64,000 nt of DNA from Notolepis coatsorum (GCA_963971535.1 OZ020591.1:16974823-17038822); one strand, 5' to 3'; shown: positions 31,357 to 43,105, counted from the first letter of the stretch. A program made the numbers and translations. Notes: generated by a model from the sequence alone, not told the origin.

Positions 31357-32336
31357 CAGGGCTGTACACTGCGATGATATCGTCGCGAATTGCCCCTTTA
31401 ATTGACCGTTGCGATTGGTAAATATTATCTGGGGGCGGGCTTGCGAGTAGTGCTTTTCAAGCCTTGCATGCGCATTTCACTCCTAAATTATCCAAGGCGT
31501 GTGATGACGCGATGACGTCACTCACGCGAGCTGAGCAGTGAGCACTCAGCAGGTATGATCAGCGGGAACAATCGACTGAGCACTCACTCTGATAGACTGG
31601 CTGACTGTCTGATTTAGCTATGAAGAAAAGTAAAGTTAGTATTGCTTCATATTTTCGACGCGTTCGACCTCCTATAGTGAGCCGAACTGAACTGAACTCA
31701 GACACACGGAGAGAGCTGCGGCGTCTGCTGCTCCTCCTCCCTCCCGCACCTGTGGCTGTTGTAAACACTAGTCTCTAGTGGGACACTGGGACCTCGGTGA
31801 GCCTGCCAGCCGGCTAGCTACTGATAGCTATCAACAAATGCTCCAGTAAGTCTAGTAGTGCATGATAGCTCGCGTTAGCTTACTGTTCAAAACGAAACGT
31901 CCCATTAAACTAAATAGTTCAGATAGCTCCTGATATCAATGTCTTATAACACTGAGTCGATGCGTATTCGAGCTGAGGGCACGCTGAATATAGTCAATAG
32001 GGTCCAGCTGCAGCGCCGGGGAATCCTGGCCGTAGCTGGAGGCTACTCGAGTACACACAGACAGTGGAGCTGGTTGCATATAGCGAGCATTTAGACTTGT
32101 TGCGTGGTGGCGATGTCTCGCAGATAATACAACTAAAAGTATGATTATATAATATATATATTTTATTAAAAAAAAATTATATAAACTAATTTTTTTTTTT
32201 TAAATCAAAAACAATCGATATAAATAATGGTAAAATTGTTATTTAAAAATGTGCCCCTAAAAAATATTTTTTGCCCCCAAATTTCTCATTTAGGGGCAAG
32301 TGTGCCCCTAGTGAAAAAGCTTAGCGTACAGCCCTG
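31357..32336. mobile_element. Non-autonomous DNA transposon, probably hAT
   Basis: The ends CAGGGCTGTACACTGCG and (reverse complement) CAGGGCTGTACGCTAAG are flanked by CTATA on both sides (31352-31356 and 32337-32341). A 5-bp match is shorter than the 8 bp expected of hAT, so the superfamily is tentative. It contains the GTGGCGATGTCTCGCAG module near 32100. No ORF. Confidence 0.7.
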
Positions 32337-32976
32337 CTATAAAACGAAAATGAACCGATAAAAAAACAATCCGCTTCGACAATGTTGACTGGAAAACGAG
32401 TCATTGATAAGCGACGGGCAGATTAGACACAATTAATTTAAAACATAGATTAGGCGTTTTAACGCTATCATTGAAGTGGGTGGTGGCACTCAAGCACTAA
32501 ATCGTGCGCCCCCTGCTGGCACTGAAAGTGTTAAGTGATAATCAAAACCCAGCTTAAGCCATTAAACCAATGTAGTGAATCGCGAAGCCAATACGCACAC
32601 ACACACAGTCGAACTGGAACGCTTTACCAAACATACACTACCAGCATTCATATCTCATACGTTCATATTCCAATCGCTTAACCATAACATAACTTACCGG
32701 TAAACAACGTGTCCCAGAGTCCACTCATGTGAATAAATTTCAAAGGAACACGCGCATTGCGTCATCCTGCTCTTGCTGAGCTCTGACTGAGAGATGGAAA
32801 GACAGACTGCGCTGCCCTCTGCTGGCACGTGCTGTGCACTACAATGAATCACAGTGTAATAGAAGGAAACCCATCCCATTTGTGATTTGGCGCACAGTCT
32901 GTGACGTCACGGTATTGAGAATCATACCGGCGGGATTGCGAAATACCCTGGTATACCGTCATATCGCCCAAGCCTA
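32337..32976. other. DNA with a DNA-transposon right end
   Basis: Mostly unassigned. The last 70 bases (GGTATACCGTCATATCGCCC then AAGCCTA) look like the right end of a common fish DNA transposon. No partner end was identified. Confidence 0.35.
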
Positions 32977-33769
32977 CCGTGAACCGAACAAGACACACAC
33001 GCCCCGAACCGGGGAGGTCGAGCCGAACGGTGTATGGTTCGAAAACGTACCGTTCCACCAAGGGGAGGAAACTAACTTTTTGGCTTACCAGCCAACTGGC
33101 GAGTATGATTTTTTTTTTTACCAGCCAAACAGAATATTTACCAGCCATAAATAAATCGCTAATTGTGATAATTACTTCTTTGTATATCTTCGTCTAAATT
33201 GATTTTCAATCATAGTAATAATCACACCGTGTCTCTACTCTTTAAAATATTTATTACCATAAAACATTAATAAGTGTCTCTACTCTTCACAATATTAGCA
33301 TAAAACATATATTAATCACACGTCTCTACTCTAATATTAGGATATCACATATTAACATGAAAGAGGGAACTATTCTGGACTGGGCAGTGAAAGATGCTGG
33401 GCTGGACTGGGTTGGACTGAGTTGGGCTGGACTGGGCTGGGCAGTGAAAGAACCAAGCATTTCACTGTAATGTAATAGCTAAATAAAACAACTTGACTTG
33501 TTGTTACATTTGCACTCTGGTTGGATGCCAAATGTATTCTGGTTGTACTGTACTTGTGCTGTATGATGACAATACATTGGAATCTAATCTCATGTCAACG
33601 CTAGGAGTTCAGCAGGTGTATTCTGAATGACAAGTATGACAACATCACCGTTGTGAAGGGCATATGGGCGAGTGGTGATATGGGGGGAAACCCGGTAATA
33701 ATTCGGTAATAATAAAATGTCACTTGGCTGCATTGAAAGCTTGGCATTGCTAATAAACATTTAAAATCA

Positions 33770-33973
33770 TTTTTATAAACGAGTAAAAAAAATCACTGAG
33801 CTAGCCTTGGCTAAAATGGCTGCTTCCGCATTTTCACGCAGGAGCGCTGTGATTGCTGGCTGCTTTGTCACGTGCCTGGTGCGCCCAGCAATCGCAGCGC
33901 TCCTGCGTGAAAATGCGGAAGCAGCCATTTTAGCCAAGGCTAGCTCAGTGATTTTCTTACTCGTTTATAAAAA
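33770..33973. repeat. 204-bp near-perfect palindrome
   Basis: Two arms of about 89 bases (core CCTTGGCTAAAATGGCTGC and its reverse complement) surround a loop of about 25 bases. I see one mismatch and one single-base length difference. A transcript across it would fold into a long hairpin. Confidence 0.93.
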
Positions 33974-33974
33974 T

Positions 33975-34219
33975 TAGTGATGCACCGATGTGAAAATTGT
34001 GGCCGATACCGATAACCGATATTAATATTGCTGTTCTGGCCGATACCGATATATTTACCGATGTCGATATCTCTGTATAGAAAACACTTTTTTATGATAA
34101 TCAAATAAAGAGCTATTTTCCAAAACGCATACTTTTTTTTACTTTTGTAACTTATTTTCAGAAATTACTTATATTTTGAAACTATTTAAGGCCAAAACAT
34201 GTAAAGAAAAAAAAAAGGA

Positions 34220-34253
<34 letters not shown>

Positions 34254-34348
34254 TCGGCCCTATCTTGATATCGGACCGATACCGATGTGTAAAAAAACGG
34301 CCATATCGGCCGATATTATATCGGCGGCCGATATATCGTGCATCACTA
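33975..34348. mobile_element. Short hAT element
   Basis: The ends TAGTGATGCAC and GTGCATCACTA are flanked by ATAAAAAT and ATAAAAAA (one mismatch in 8). Rich in CCGATA/TATCGG motifs typical of this fish hAT group. It inserted exactly at the foot of the palindrome. Confidence 0.85.
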
Positions 34349-34994
34349 ATAAAAAACCCTAATGCAACGGTGAGTACCTTTGAAATTTATATCTGATATA
34401 TTTTGGACCCACCGCTCGTCTTTAACCAGTGCTTGATGTGCACATTAACATGGCTAGTAACGTGGGAGCCAGTGACTGTGTATCGCAGTCACGAAAGGGG
34501 CTATGGAATCGTTAGCCTCACGCCCACTTGTCATTCTCATCCGACTCGAAGGAGACGCGTCGCGTGCTGTTGTTCGCCCTCATGTCAGACTGTACTGATA
34601 TCCGAAAGCGACGACTCTACATGCAATTATTTTCATCCACTGATGTGTTTTTGTCTACGTTGTCAAGCCGGTGACAGGAGTCTGTAGGGCCGCAGTGGTC
34701 TGTCCACTTCCCCTAGATGGGCGGCATCTTCTAGAAAACGAGTGTTCATTGGAGGAGCTTAGAGCGCAACGATGATGTTCATTGGTTATGGATTATTATG
34801 AGGCGCAAATGGGAGGAATCATAAGGGGGGAGTCAGAGTTCGGCTTGTGCCAGTGAGCGAATCAGCAGATTGCAGAATGATTTTTTTTGTTTTGTTTACT
34901 ACTCGCCAGTGTGGCGAGTGCTCTTCATGAATCACTCGCCAAACATAAATAATACTCGCATTTGGCGAGTAAAAGGGCCTAATTTCCTCCCCTG

Positions 34995-35007
34995 GTTCCA
35001 CCCCTAG
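34995..35007. mobile_element. End of an outer hAT-type element
   Basis: GTTCCACCCCTAG continues the sequence interrupted at 33059 and completes a TAGGGGTGGAAC-type terminus when read in reverse. The other end is not identified. Confidence 0.5.
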
Positions 35008-35931
35008 TGGGTGGGTGGGAGGGGGGTACAGACATTTACGGGGGCCAGTTTCGAATGGCAGCCTCCCGTAGTTGCTCTTTGAGAGCGGTTTTGAAGGTGG
35101 GTAGGGATTCACATTTTTTACTGCTGTGGGTAGGGCGTTCCACATTGATGTGGCATAATTGCGAAATGTGTTTAGTCCCTTGTTTGAGCCGAATCTGGGT
35201 TGGACGTGATTTGTGGAACTCCCTCGGGTGTTGTGGTATTCACTGACCTTTGGGAAGTGTTTCGACATGTACATGGGTACCTTAGTGGTGTAGTGTATCT
35301 TGTAGACCAGGCCCATCGCAAGTTGCTGTACTCTACTCCATCCTACTACTCTACTCTAAGCCATCCTAGGTTGTCAAAATGGGCAGGGGTGAGGTGGGTT
35401 CTAGGAGTAAGGTCAAGTAGTAGTCTGACCAGTTTGTTTTGTGATGTTTGTAATCTTGTTTTTAGTGCCTTTGAGGAGCTTTGGTACCATGAGGTGCAAG
35501 CATATAGTCGTAATACCCTTGAATGAGTGCTCCTGTTAGTCTTCAGGGTATTTTTGTTTACCAGAGAGGAAATCCGGTACAAGAATCTTGTTCGTTGGTT
35601 GACTTTTTTGATTACATTGGATGCCATCTTGTCACAGGAAAGATTTGCCTCTAGAATGGAACCCAGGTATGTAATTTCATCTTTCCTTGTGACAATATTG
35701 TCACCCACTGTAACTGAGAAACCATTGGTCTTGCTGAGTTTGTTATTTGATCCAAAGAGAATGGACTCTGTTTTACCCAGGTGTAATGATAGTTTATCAG
35801 CGAGCCAGGTGCAGATTCTGAGCTGAGGGTTTGTTCAACCTGTAACTTGTTCTTGTCAGAGACCAGCAGGGCTGAGTCATCCGCGAACAGGAACAAGTTG
35901 CAGTCACAAGCTGATGACATGTCATTTGCAT
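35008..35931 (-). pseudogene. LINE-A copy, ORF2 end, broken
   Basis: The minus strand carries the LINE-A region from FADDSALL to the C-terminus in three frames, including YLGSILEANLSCD and MGLVYKIHYTTKV. A small local duplication near 35330-35360 and several indels disrupt it. It is 5'-truncated near 35931 and lacks its 3' UTR tail. Most of its differences from the 22-kb copy are small. Confidence 0.85.
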
Positions 35932-36590
35932 GAATGGATGGTGATGTTCGACAGAATAAGACAAAATAAGTTAAAAGTTCCAGAGAGGAGTGGGAACTAT
36001 AAGCTAGTGTAGCGAGTCGTAAACTTTAAAGTACATTAAAGCAGCAGTTGAGCAGCGTTTGTGTAGCTTTTATGGAAAATAAATAGCAGGAGCAGTAGTG
36101 AAAATTGTGGAAATTAATATTGGATTGTGAAAAAAACAGCCCCGGCTGTCTTCCTCTGGTAGGTCTTCTAGCTCTGACTTGCCGTTTGCGTTTGTGGGAA
36201 ATTATTATCAGGCTTGAGAATATTCAGTGACTTTGTACTTATTATTTACCTTATTGGGGACATTGATCTAAGTTAAAAGTTATTAAATGTTATTAGGTAC
36301 AATCATTATCAATATAGAATATTGAGTGAGTTATGACATATTGTAAGTTCATTCAGGCCTCTCCTTAGTTCAGTGGTGTGTCTGTGTTAAGGCCAAGCAC
36401 CTGTGCATTTCCCTAGTCATCTCTGGGCCAACGTGTAGCTAAATGGGCTAGGGGAGAAAACACTTCAGCAAAAACATAAAAGCTATGCATTTGAACCTAG
36501 GTTTGGCGGGAAAATGCACAGATGCCTTGTTTGGGATTGGCCACCGACCACATACGCCTATGGACAGAGCAGAGCATAATCAGTAAGGAG
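35932..36590. other. Unassigned DNA
   Basis: No gene, RNA or repeat recognised. This may be older host sequence into which the neighbours inserted. Confidence 0.4.
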
Positions 36591-36961
36591 TAGGGGTGGA
36601 CGGTATAAACGGTATATGGTATGAATTTGCGCTACGGTATGGATTTTGACTATACCTTGTAACCGGTAGAGCAGCTCTAAAATAGCAATGACGTCATGTA
36701 ACCACAGCGCGACTATTTCACTCGCATTTATGATTTGGCCCTAAAAATAGATAGAATTAGTCATAGATAATAGATATGTGCAAACTGGAAAAAGTTATTT
36801 AGGAGCACAGAGGCTTCGCGCAGTGGGCGTGTCAACACACAATTGTCATTTCATAATAAACACAAGCAAACTAGCTCTTCCGCCCTGCGTTTGAAGGCTG
36901 TGTGACAACTTCGCTCGCGTCGCTGCCTGTCAGGAAGGGGTGTTTCTATGTGTAATGTAAA

Positions 36962-37924
36962 TGTAGCGTGATCAAATCTGCGTTGTGTCTGGTGTGAGGT
37001 GGACGTAGACACGGACAACGGTACTCAGTTGATGGTGTTTATTTCCTGTTAACGAACCACAAACAGCATATACACATGGTATCAGTTACCATCCTCGCCG
37101 TGGTTTAGTCCACCTGTGCTCTCGTTCTCAGCAAGCACAAAGAGAGCGTGCGCACATTCAAAACAGCGCGCCGTCTACACTTACAACCATTAAATACATG
37201 TAGCTCAGTACAAGTCAGCTTCAGCAAAAACATGTGAAACAATATGAAATGAAAGGCAGTGTGTAAGCATTAATTAAACCAAAATACTAAAACAACGGTT
37301 CATACCTGTTAACGAACCACAAACAGCATATACACATGGTATCAGTTACCATCCTCGCCGTGGTTTAGTCCACCTATCATGGTTTAACAGAGTATGAGTT
37401 AGTACACGAACGTACTGTGGCTGTTGTACACAGGGCGAATTAATGTCATTACACAACAGGGTATTTCAGTACCAAAACCAAAACATAAATCAGTTTTACA
37501 AGTTATACAAAGCAATTAAATCCAATATTAGGTAAACGAAAGCGCATACCTCTGCTCTCGTTCTCAGCAAGCACAAAGAGAGCGAGCACTTCCGCCAGCG
37601 TGTCTCTCGTCAACAAACCGGCTAAACCATTTTGTACATTAGTTGAACGTATTTACAATACAACAATTATTCAATGGAAAGATATCCTATCTTCTCTAAA
37701 CCCATTATAAAAGACCCAAAAGGGATTTCGTTTGGAGAATTGGTAACTCAATGTGAGGAAATTAATATAAACTAGTAACCAAGGCGCCCCTCCAAAACAC
37801 TAGAGTGAGCTCGGTCCACTTTGTTCCTTCAAAGTAAGAGTGTTCCCGTTTTGACCTACTTATTTAAGATAAAATATAACAGTTTCTGTCCATGATTCTA
37901 GCATAACAACTTCACTCTGCTACA
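36962..37924 (-). repeat. Gypsy 3' LTR
   Basis: 963 bp, TG...CA ends. It contains two exact 71-bp copies (37045-37115 and 37305-37375) and a second shared block (GCTCTCGTTCTCAGCAAGC, near 37118 and 37554), so it is internally repetitive. Confidence 0.92.
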
Positions 37925-37936
37925 TACTCCCCTACT
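37925..37936 (-). other. Gypsy polypurine tract
   Basis: On the minus strand GTAGGGGAGTA directly precedes the 3' LTR. Confidence 0.65.
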
Positions 37937-38358
37937 GACTTATGCCAGATCATGGACAGTGTTCCCTTCAATCAACTCAACAGCGTAAGTATAAACCAAA
38001 GAAACAGAAAATAAAAAAAATTACAATAAGTCAACGCGTCACATGTAACTCAGTGTATTCCCTTAATTCCAAACCTAGAAAATAGGTTGACCAGCTCAAA
38101 AGCTATCCGATGAAGGATCAGGAAAAATAAAGGGTAGCTAACCCCTCATCTAACCACAGGCAAAAAAACATGCCATGTACATATTTATACCATGGAATAC
38201 ACCAAAATTACCAAATCATGTCTAATGCAATAGACAACCGTAACTACCAGTATGACTCAAAGAAAATCAAACAGCAAAATCAATGAAAGAAAAGAAAAAA
38301 AAAAATTTAGTAATAAAAAGAATTACCCAAAAGAAAACAAAAAAAATTGTGTCACCTC
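37937..38358. other. Gypsy 3' non-coding region
   Basis: A-rich non-coding DNA between the pol stop and the 3' LTR. There is no env-like ORF. Confidence 0.6.
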
Positions 38359-41300
38359 TTAGGATGACAGCAGAGCCCTGACCCTTTGTACAGCCATCGT
38401 CTGAATGAGCCTGTTAACTGGCCTGATGAGCCTCCCCAGCCTAGTATAAACCCCTTGAGGTACCTCAACTACACTCGGTGTGACATCGACAATGGCCGAT
38501 TCAGGTTCACTCACTGGTACAAATAAGGATGCACTACAGGGGGCCTCCTCCGAAGCCATCATGTCTCCAGCAAATGACTCCACAGTTGTCGTGTCTGACG
38601 ACTGATCACTATCCTGATAAACAATTACAGAGTATGACTCCTCTGATTCAACATCTGCATCTGGTCCCTCCATCCAAAAGTGGCGTGGTTTCTTCAGTTT
38701 ACACTCCTGCTCCTCACCATTATGTGACTCAAGTGTAATTCTATGATGTTGATCACTACTCATGCTCCCCACCTGCTCCTCTGCTGGCTCTGATACACCC
38801 ATCCCTGTCGTGGTATCTACTACCCCCTCCACACTGGACTCAGGAAGATGAGCAACCCACCGGGCAGTTCTCAGCTCATCCTGATCAGAATCATCTGTCA
38901 TTTCCTCACTCGGAACAGTGCCAGGAATAGACACCTCAATCTCTGACTCGTCCCATGACGGCAGAGGCAGGAAATTGACGGGCATAATCAAGTTCCTATG
39001 AACAGTCTTAATCCTCCCTGTGACAGGATGATGGATACTGTATATATTCAGCCCACTGTTTTTACACACTACAGTATAGACGGCACTCTCCCAGCGGTCA
39101 GCTAGCTTTTTCTTGCCTCGCTCCCCCTTATTTGCCAGTAAGACCCGATCCCCCTTCTCTACCGCATGTCCCTTTAACTGTCTGTTATACACCTCAGCTT
39201 GCCTGGTCTGTTGCTTCTCAGCATGCTTTTGAGCAAGTGCCATTGCTTCCCTTAGATCCTTTCCCAGTGACTGAACATACTTATCCACATCCACCGTATC
39301 TCCATCCAAAAGGACACTCTGAAACATGACATCGACAGGTAATCTTGGAGTGCGACCAAACATCAAAAAGAAGGGTGGGACCCCTGTGGTCTCATGCACT
39401 GTGCAATTATAAGCAAACGTCAAAGTGTTCAACATCTGAGGCCATTTCACCTTGGAACGAGGTGGCAAAGCACGGATCATACTACCTAAAGTGCGGTTTA
39501 GACGTTCTACTTGTCCATTTCCCATAGGATGGTATGGCGTGGTATGGGATTTTTCAACCCCTGCCATCTGAAGCATTTCTGCTATGAGTGCACTCTCAAA
39601 ATTAGCTCCTCTGTCGCTATGAATGCAGGCTGCAAAACCATAAACAGAAAAAAAGTTATTCCAGAGCACTCTGGCCACCGTCTTTGCAGTTTGATTGGGA
39701 CACGGATAAGCACACGCTAGTTTGGTAAAATGGTCAGTTATAACAAGCACATCAATGGACTTATTATTGGCATCCTCAGCCGACCAAAAGTCAATACACA
39801 CCAACTCCAGTGGTGCAGTGGTGACTATAGATACCAGCGGAGCCCTAGCCTCCGGCTCAGGTGCTTTGCTCAGTACACACCTCTTGCAATGACTCACATA
39901 TTCTTTGACATCCTTTTCCATGGAGTCCCAATAGAAACGTTGTCTAGTGAGCCACAATGTGCGCTGCTGGCCCTGGTGCCCGGCCTCATCATGTACCCCT
40001 TGCAGCACCTGTCCTCTCAGAGCGCTCGGTACAACATATTGAAAGACCTTCTTCCCACTCACAACGTGTTTTGAAACACGGTACAACACTCCCAATTTTG
40101 TTGTGAGTTTTCCCCACTGTCTCAATGTGCGGTTTGTTTCTTTCGACTCATGAACTCTCTCTCTTCGAGATGGGCGGCGGCCTCTATCTACAAAGAATTT
40201 GACTCTACCAGTGACAGGGTCTTGGCACTGTTTGTCGTACAATTCCTCATGAGTGAGGACAGGCAATGGGCTCTGTCCCATGGACACCAACCTTTCTAGC
40301 TGCTGCACATGAGAGACTGCTCTCATAGCTGCGCCATCCTCCCAACAGCGATGTGTGTGGAGTACAGCTGATACCTCTTCACGAGATATGCTCCCACTGT
40401 CACTACCCACCTCACCACTGGCCTTAAGGGAACTCTGAGTGGACAATCCTAGGCCCTTCCTCCTCACCTCTGGTTCCTCACAGGTAAGACGGAACATGTT
40501 CTGCACGTCATCCACCTCCAAACCTCTAGCCTCCCTCAACAAGACATCATACGAGGTCCTTGTCAGCCTGTGCATCACCCTAGGCTTAGCAAACGGCTCC
40601 CTGCTCAGTGCATCAGCTACTGTATTTTTAGGCCCAGGGATGTACTGAATGTCAAAATCAAAAGGTGCCAGCTTAGCCACCCATCTCTGCTCGCATGCAT
40701 CGAGTTTTGGCTTTGTGAGGATGTACTTAAGTGGATTATTATCTGTCCACACTGTAAATTTATGTCCTCGCAGCCAATGGCTAAACTTGTCGTGTATAGC
40801 CCATTTCATGGCGAGAAACTCAAGCCTATGAGCGGGATATTTAGACTGAGCATGATTCAAAGATTTACTAGCAAAAGCTATGGGCCTGGCTGTGCTACAC
40901 CCTTCCTGCACTTGTGAAAGCACAGCTCCCAGTCCACTAGTGGATGCATCTACAGACAATAAAAATGGCTGAGAAAAGTCAGGGTGAGCCAACAAAGTTT
41001 GTCCCACCAATGCGGCTTTTAACGCCTCAAAGGCCTCCCTACACTCCACAGTCCAGTCTGCTGCACTAAGCCTACGAAGGGGGGCAGCTCTCTTGCTTTT
41101 TACTTTGCCTCTCCGTGGCTTTTTCACACCCGTGGTCAATTGAAACAGTGGTCTTGCAACTACAGAGCAGTTCTCAATGTAATGTTGATAATACACCATC
41201 ATTCCTAAAAATGACCGGATCTTATTGGCAGACGGGGTGACCCCATCCGACTCCATAATATCGCTCTCCGTCACACCCACTATCGCCTGCACCTTATCGG

Positions 41301-42012
41301 GGTCTGTGGCTATCCCTTCCCGAGAAACAATGTGTCCCAAAAACTTCAGTGACTTTCTCAGAAACTGACACTTAGATGGAGACAACTTCAGGTTGTGTTC
41401 TCGTAAACGCTGAAATACCATCTCCAGCCTCTGCAAGCTCTCTTCTTCCGACTTGCCAAAGACCAGGAGATCATCTAAGTAACAGAGAAGACTCAGCGAG
41501 TTCTGATCACCAAAGATTGTGAGCATCATTCTCATGAACGTAGCTGGACTGTTACACAGCCCCTGGGGCATACGGTTATATTCATGTAAACCGAGAGGAG
41601 AGGAAAACGCAGTGTATTTCTTATCATCCTCATGCAGTGGGACATTGTAATACCCGGATGTCAAATCCATGGAACTGAAAAAGGCATTGCCTCCCAGCGC
41701 TGCAAGTACATCTGCTTGATGAGGTAATGGATGTGCATCTTTCACAGTACGAGCGTTTAACCACCTGAAATCTGTGCACAGTCTCAATTCCCCATTCTTT
41801 TTCCAACAAAGCACAAGGGGGGATGCATACTCGCTACTCGACTTCCTAATTATCTCCCTGTCCTCCATCTCGTTCAGAGTCTCTCTCAACTTTTGGTAAT
41901 GGGCGGGGGAGAGCCTCCGGTAAGGTAACCGAAAGGGGCGATCGTCAGTCAGTCGGATACGGTGACAGAAGCCACCAGCCTCACCACAATCCAACCGGTG
42001 TCTAGAAAACAC
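38359..42012 (-). CDS. pol: Gypsy pol: reverse transcriptase, RNase H, integrase
   Basis: 1217 residues. Reverse transcriptase: FRLPYRRLSP, then SSMDLTSGYYNVPL (first catalytic Asp), MPQGLCNSPATF and YLDD (178-181). RNase H: LLSVDASTSGLGAVL, EFLAMKWA and WTDNNPLKY. Integrase: an HHCC finger (last cysteines in HCKRC), LVCIDFW, HSDRGANFES and the Glu in GNGQVERLNRTL. A 250-residue acidic, Ser-rich tail ends in a conserved basic stretch. The called start is a GTG; the frame is open further upstream to about 42100, where it overlaps the end of the protease ORF in another frame. All catalytic residues seen are intact. Confidence 0.92.
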   Translation of the reverse strand: MFSRHRLDCGEAGGFCHRIRLTDDRPFRLPYRRLSPAHYQKLRETLNEMEDREIIRKSSSEYASPLVLCWKKNGELRLCTDFRWLNARTVKDAHPLPHQADVLAALGGNAFFSSMDLTSGYYNVPLHEDDKKYTAFSSPLGLHEYNRMPQGLCNSPATFMRMMLTIFGDQNSLSLLCYLDDLLVFGKSEEESLQRLEMVFQRLREHNLKLSPSKCQFLRKSLKFLGHIVSREGIATDPDKVQAIVGVTESDIMESDGVTPSANKIRSFLGMMVYYQHYIENCSVVARPLFQLTTGVKKPRRGKVKSKRAAPLRRLSAADWTVECREAFEALKAALVGQTLLAHPDFSQPFLLSVDASTSGLGAVLSQVQEGCSTARPIAFASKSLNHAQSKYPAHRLEFLAMKWAIHDKFSHWLRGHKFTVWTDNNPLKYILTKPKLDACEQRWVAKLAPFDFDIQYIPGPKNTVADALSREPFAKPRVMHRLTRTSYDVLLREARGLEVDDVQNMFRLTCEEPEVRRKGLGLSTQSSLKASGEVGSDSGSISREEVSAVLHTHRCWEDGAAMRAVSHVQQLERLVSMGQSPLPVLTHEELYDKQCQDPVTGRVKFFVDRGRRPSRRERVHESKETNRTLRQWGKLTTKLGVLYRVSKHVVSGKKVFQYVVPSALRGQVLQGVHDEAGHQGQQRTLWLTRQRFYWDSMEKDVKEYVSHCKRCVLSKAPEPEARAPLVSIVTTAPLELVCIDFWSAEDANNKSIDVLVITDHFTKLACAYPCPNQTAKTVARVLWNNFFSVYGFAACIHSDRGANFESALIAEMLQMAGVEKSHTTPYHPMGNGQVERLNRTLGSMIRALPPRSKVKWPQMLNTLTFAYNCTVHETTGVPPFFLMFGRTPRLPVDVMFQSVLLDGDTVDVDKYVQSLGKDLREAMALAQKHAEKQQTRQAEVYNRQLKGHAVEKGDRVLLANKGERGKKKLADRWESAVYTVVCKNSGLNIYSIHHPVTGRIKTVHRNLIMPVNFLPLPSWDESEIEVSIPGTVPSEEMTDDSDQDELRTARWVAHLPESSVEGVVDTTTGMGVSEPAEEQVGSMSSDQHHRITLESHNGEEQECKLKKPRHFWMEGPDADVESEESYSVIVYQDSDQSSDTTTVESFAGDMMASEEAPCSASLFVPVSEPESAIVDVTPSVVEVPQGVYTRLGRLIRPVNRLIQTMAVQRVRALLSS

Positions 42013-42088
42013 ATCCTCATAGTTCTCGATCAGATCAGTCAGTCTATCTTTCCAGACTGGTGAGACCTGACAGTCATCAACTGTCAGG

Positions 42089-43105
42089 TCAACTGTTCTG
42101 GAGCCCTAGACTAGCCAGTCTATCGTTCCCCCTAGCTACATTGTTGCTATCACAACTCCTAGCTGTCAGACTGCCGTGAGAGCTGCCACTACTCACTCTA
42201 CCGGCATTCTGGTGGACTGACGTGTCCGTATCATTGTCAAAATCTTCTAATGCAATGCATGGATATACGTCAGCCACTTTTGCATTTCTTCTCAAGGTGA
42301 TAGCCTTGTTAGTCGGATTTATAATCTTGACAGGAAGCCACCCATCCCCCCAGAGAGGTGTAACTACCCTGCCAACTAGTATGTTACGGTGCACACAACG
42401 AGAGGCGCTGGGCTCAACGATAACAGTACTTCCCATAGACAGTTTTGTCTTGGGTGGGAGACAACCCCACACTACATGCTCACTCATCGGTTCAAGTGTT
42501 ACGGCCTGTTTCAACTTGACTGTTCCCACTTTGTCAGGAATTTCCTCCCCCCTCCATCTCTCAAGATTGGCCATGAACCTGATAAACTGACTGTTTTCGT
42601 CCTGACATGGTGACTCAGCTTTTCCCAGTATGCGCCAGTAGGCCCCCGTGGATTTGAACTGCCTAATTAAGGGCTTCATCACATTGGTGCCTATAATGAG
42701 CTCATCTACCTGACCCTCCACTATCAAGACTGGTACTATGTATTCAAAACCGTAAAGCTTAAGTTTCAGCTCACACGTTCCCACCGGGCTAGTTTGTTTC
42801 CCACCACACCCCACAAGAACAACATTGGTAGTCGATATTAGATCACCCGTCACTACTCCTGCCTCCCTCAGCCGAGGAACCACATCAGCGCGCAGAGAAG
42901 TAGCCATGGATCCACTATCTAACATCCCCTGTAACTCAACCTTGTCTCCTGTCAATACGGTGGTGAAAAATAAACTGTCACTTTGGGATGTTCTGGTCAC
43001 ATTCTGCATAATTACTGTCTTGTCTTTGGGTGCTGCTTCACAAACAGACGTATATACAGACTGGATATCATCATTGCAATTGGAGGAAAAACCATAGGGG
43101 CCCAC
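42089..43105 (-). CDS. Gypsy protease ORF
   Basis: 338 residues. Contains a retropepsin-like active site (GMLDSGSMATSL) followed by VPVLIVEGQVDELIIGTNV, the second conserved protease block. It lies between gag and pol in a third frame. The same frame is open upstream of the called Met to the end of gag, so the protein is probably made as a gag fusion by -1 frameshifting. The remainder after residue 160 has no feature I recognise. Confidence 0.85.
   Translation of the reverse strand: MGPYGFSSNCNDDIQSVYTSVCEAAPKDKTVIMQNVTRTSQSDSLFFTTVLTGDKVELQGMLDSGSMATSLRADVVPRLREAGVVTGDLISTTNVVLVGCGGKQTSPVGTCELKLKLYGFEYIVPVLIVEGQVDELIIGTNVMKPLIRQFKSTGAYWRILGKAESPCQDENSQFIRFMANLERWRGEEIPDKVGTVKLKQAVTLEPMSEHVVWGCLPPKTKLSMGSTVIVEPSASRCVHRNILVGRVVTPLWGDGWLPVKIINPTNKAITLRRNAKVADVYPCIALEDFDNDTDTSVHQNAGRVSSGSSHGSLTARSCDSNNVARGNDRLASLGLQNS

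Larger units (their letters stand above)
33060..34994. mobile_element. hAT element containing a palindrome and a nested hAT
   Basis: The ends AAGGGGAGGAAACTAAC and (reverse complement) CAGGGGAGGAAATTAGG are flanked by an exact 8-bp duplication GTTCCACC (33052-33059 and 34995-35002). It sits in another hAT-type end (..GTACCGTTCCACC|CCTAG). Related left ends occur at about 49854 and 50712. No transposase is encoded. The element carries a 204-bp palindrome and a 374-bp second hAT element. Confidence 0.88.

Noticed and set aside
31062-32976. A transposon spanning from GTCTTGGGATAATC to the CGCCCAAGCCTA end
   Set aside because: The ends match only loosely and there is no target duplication.
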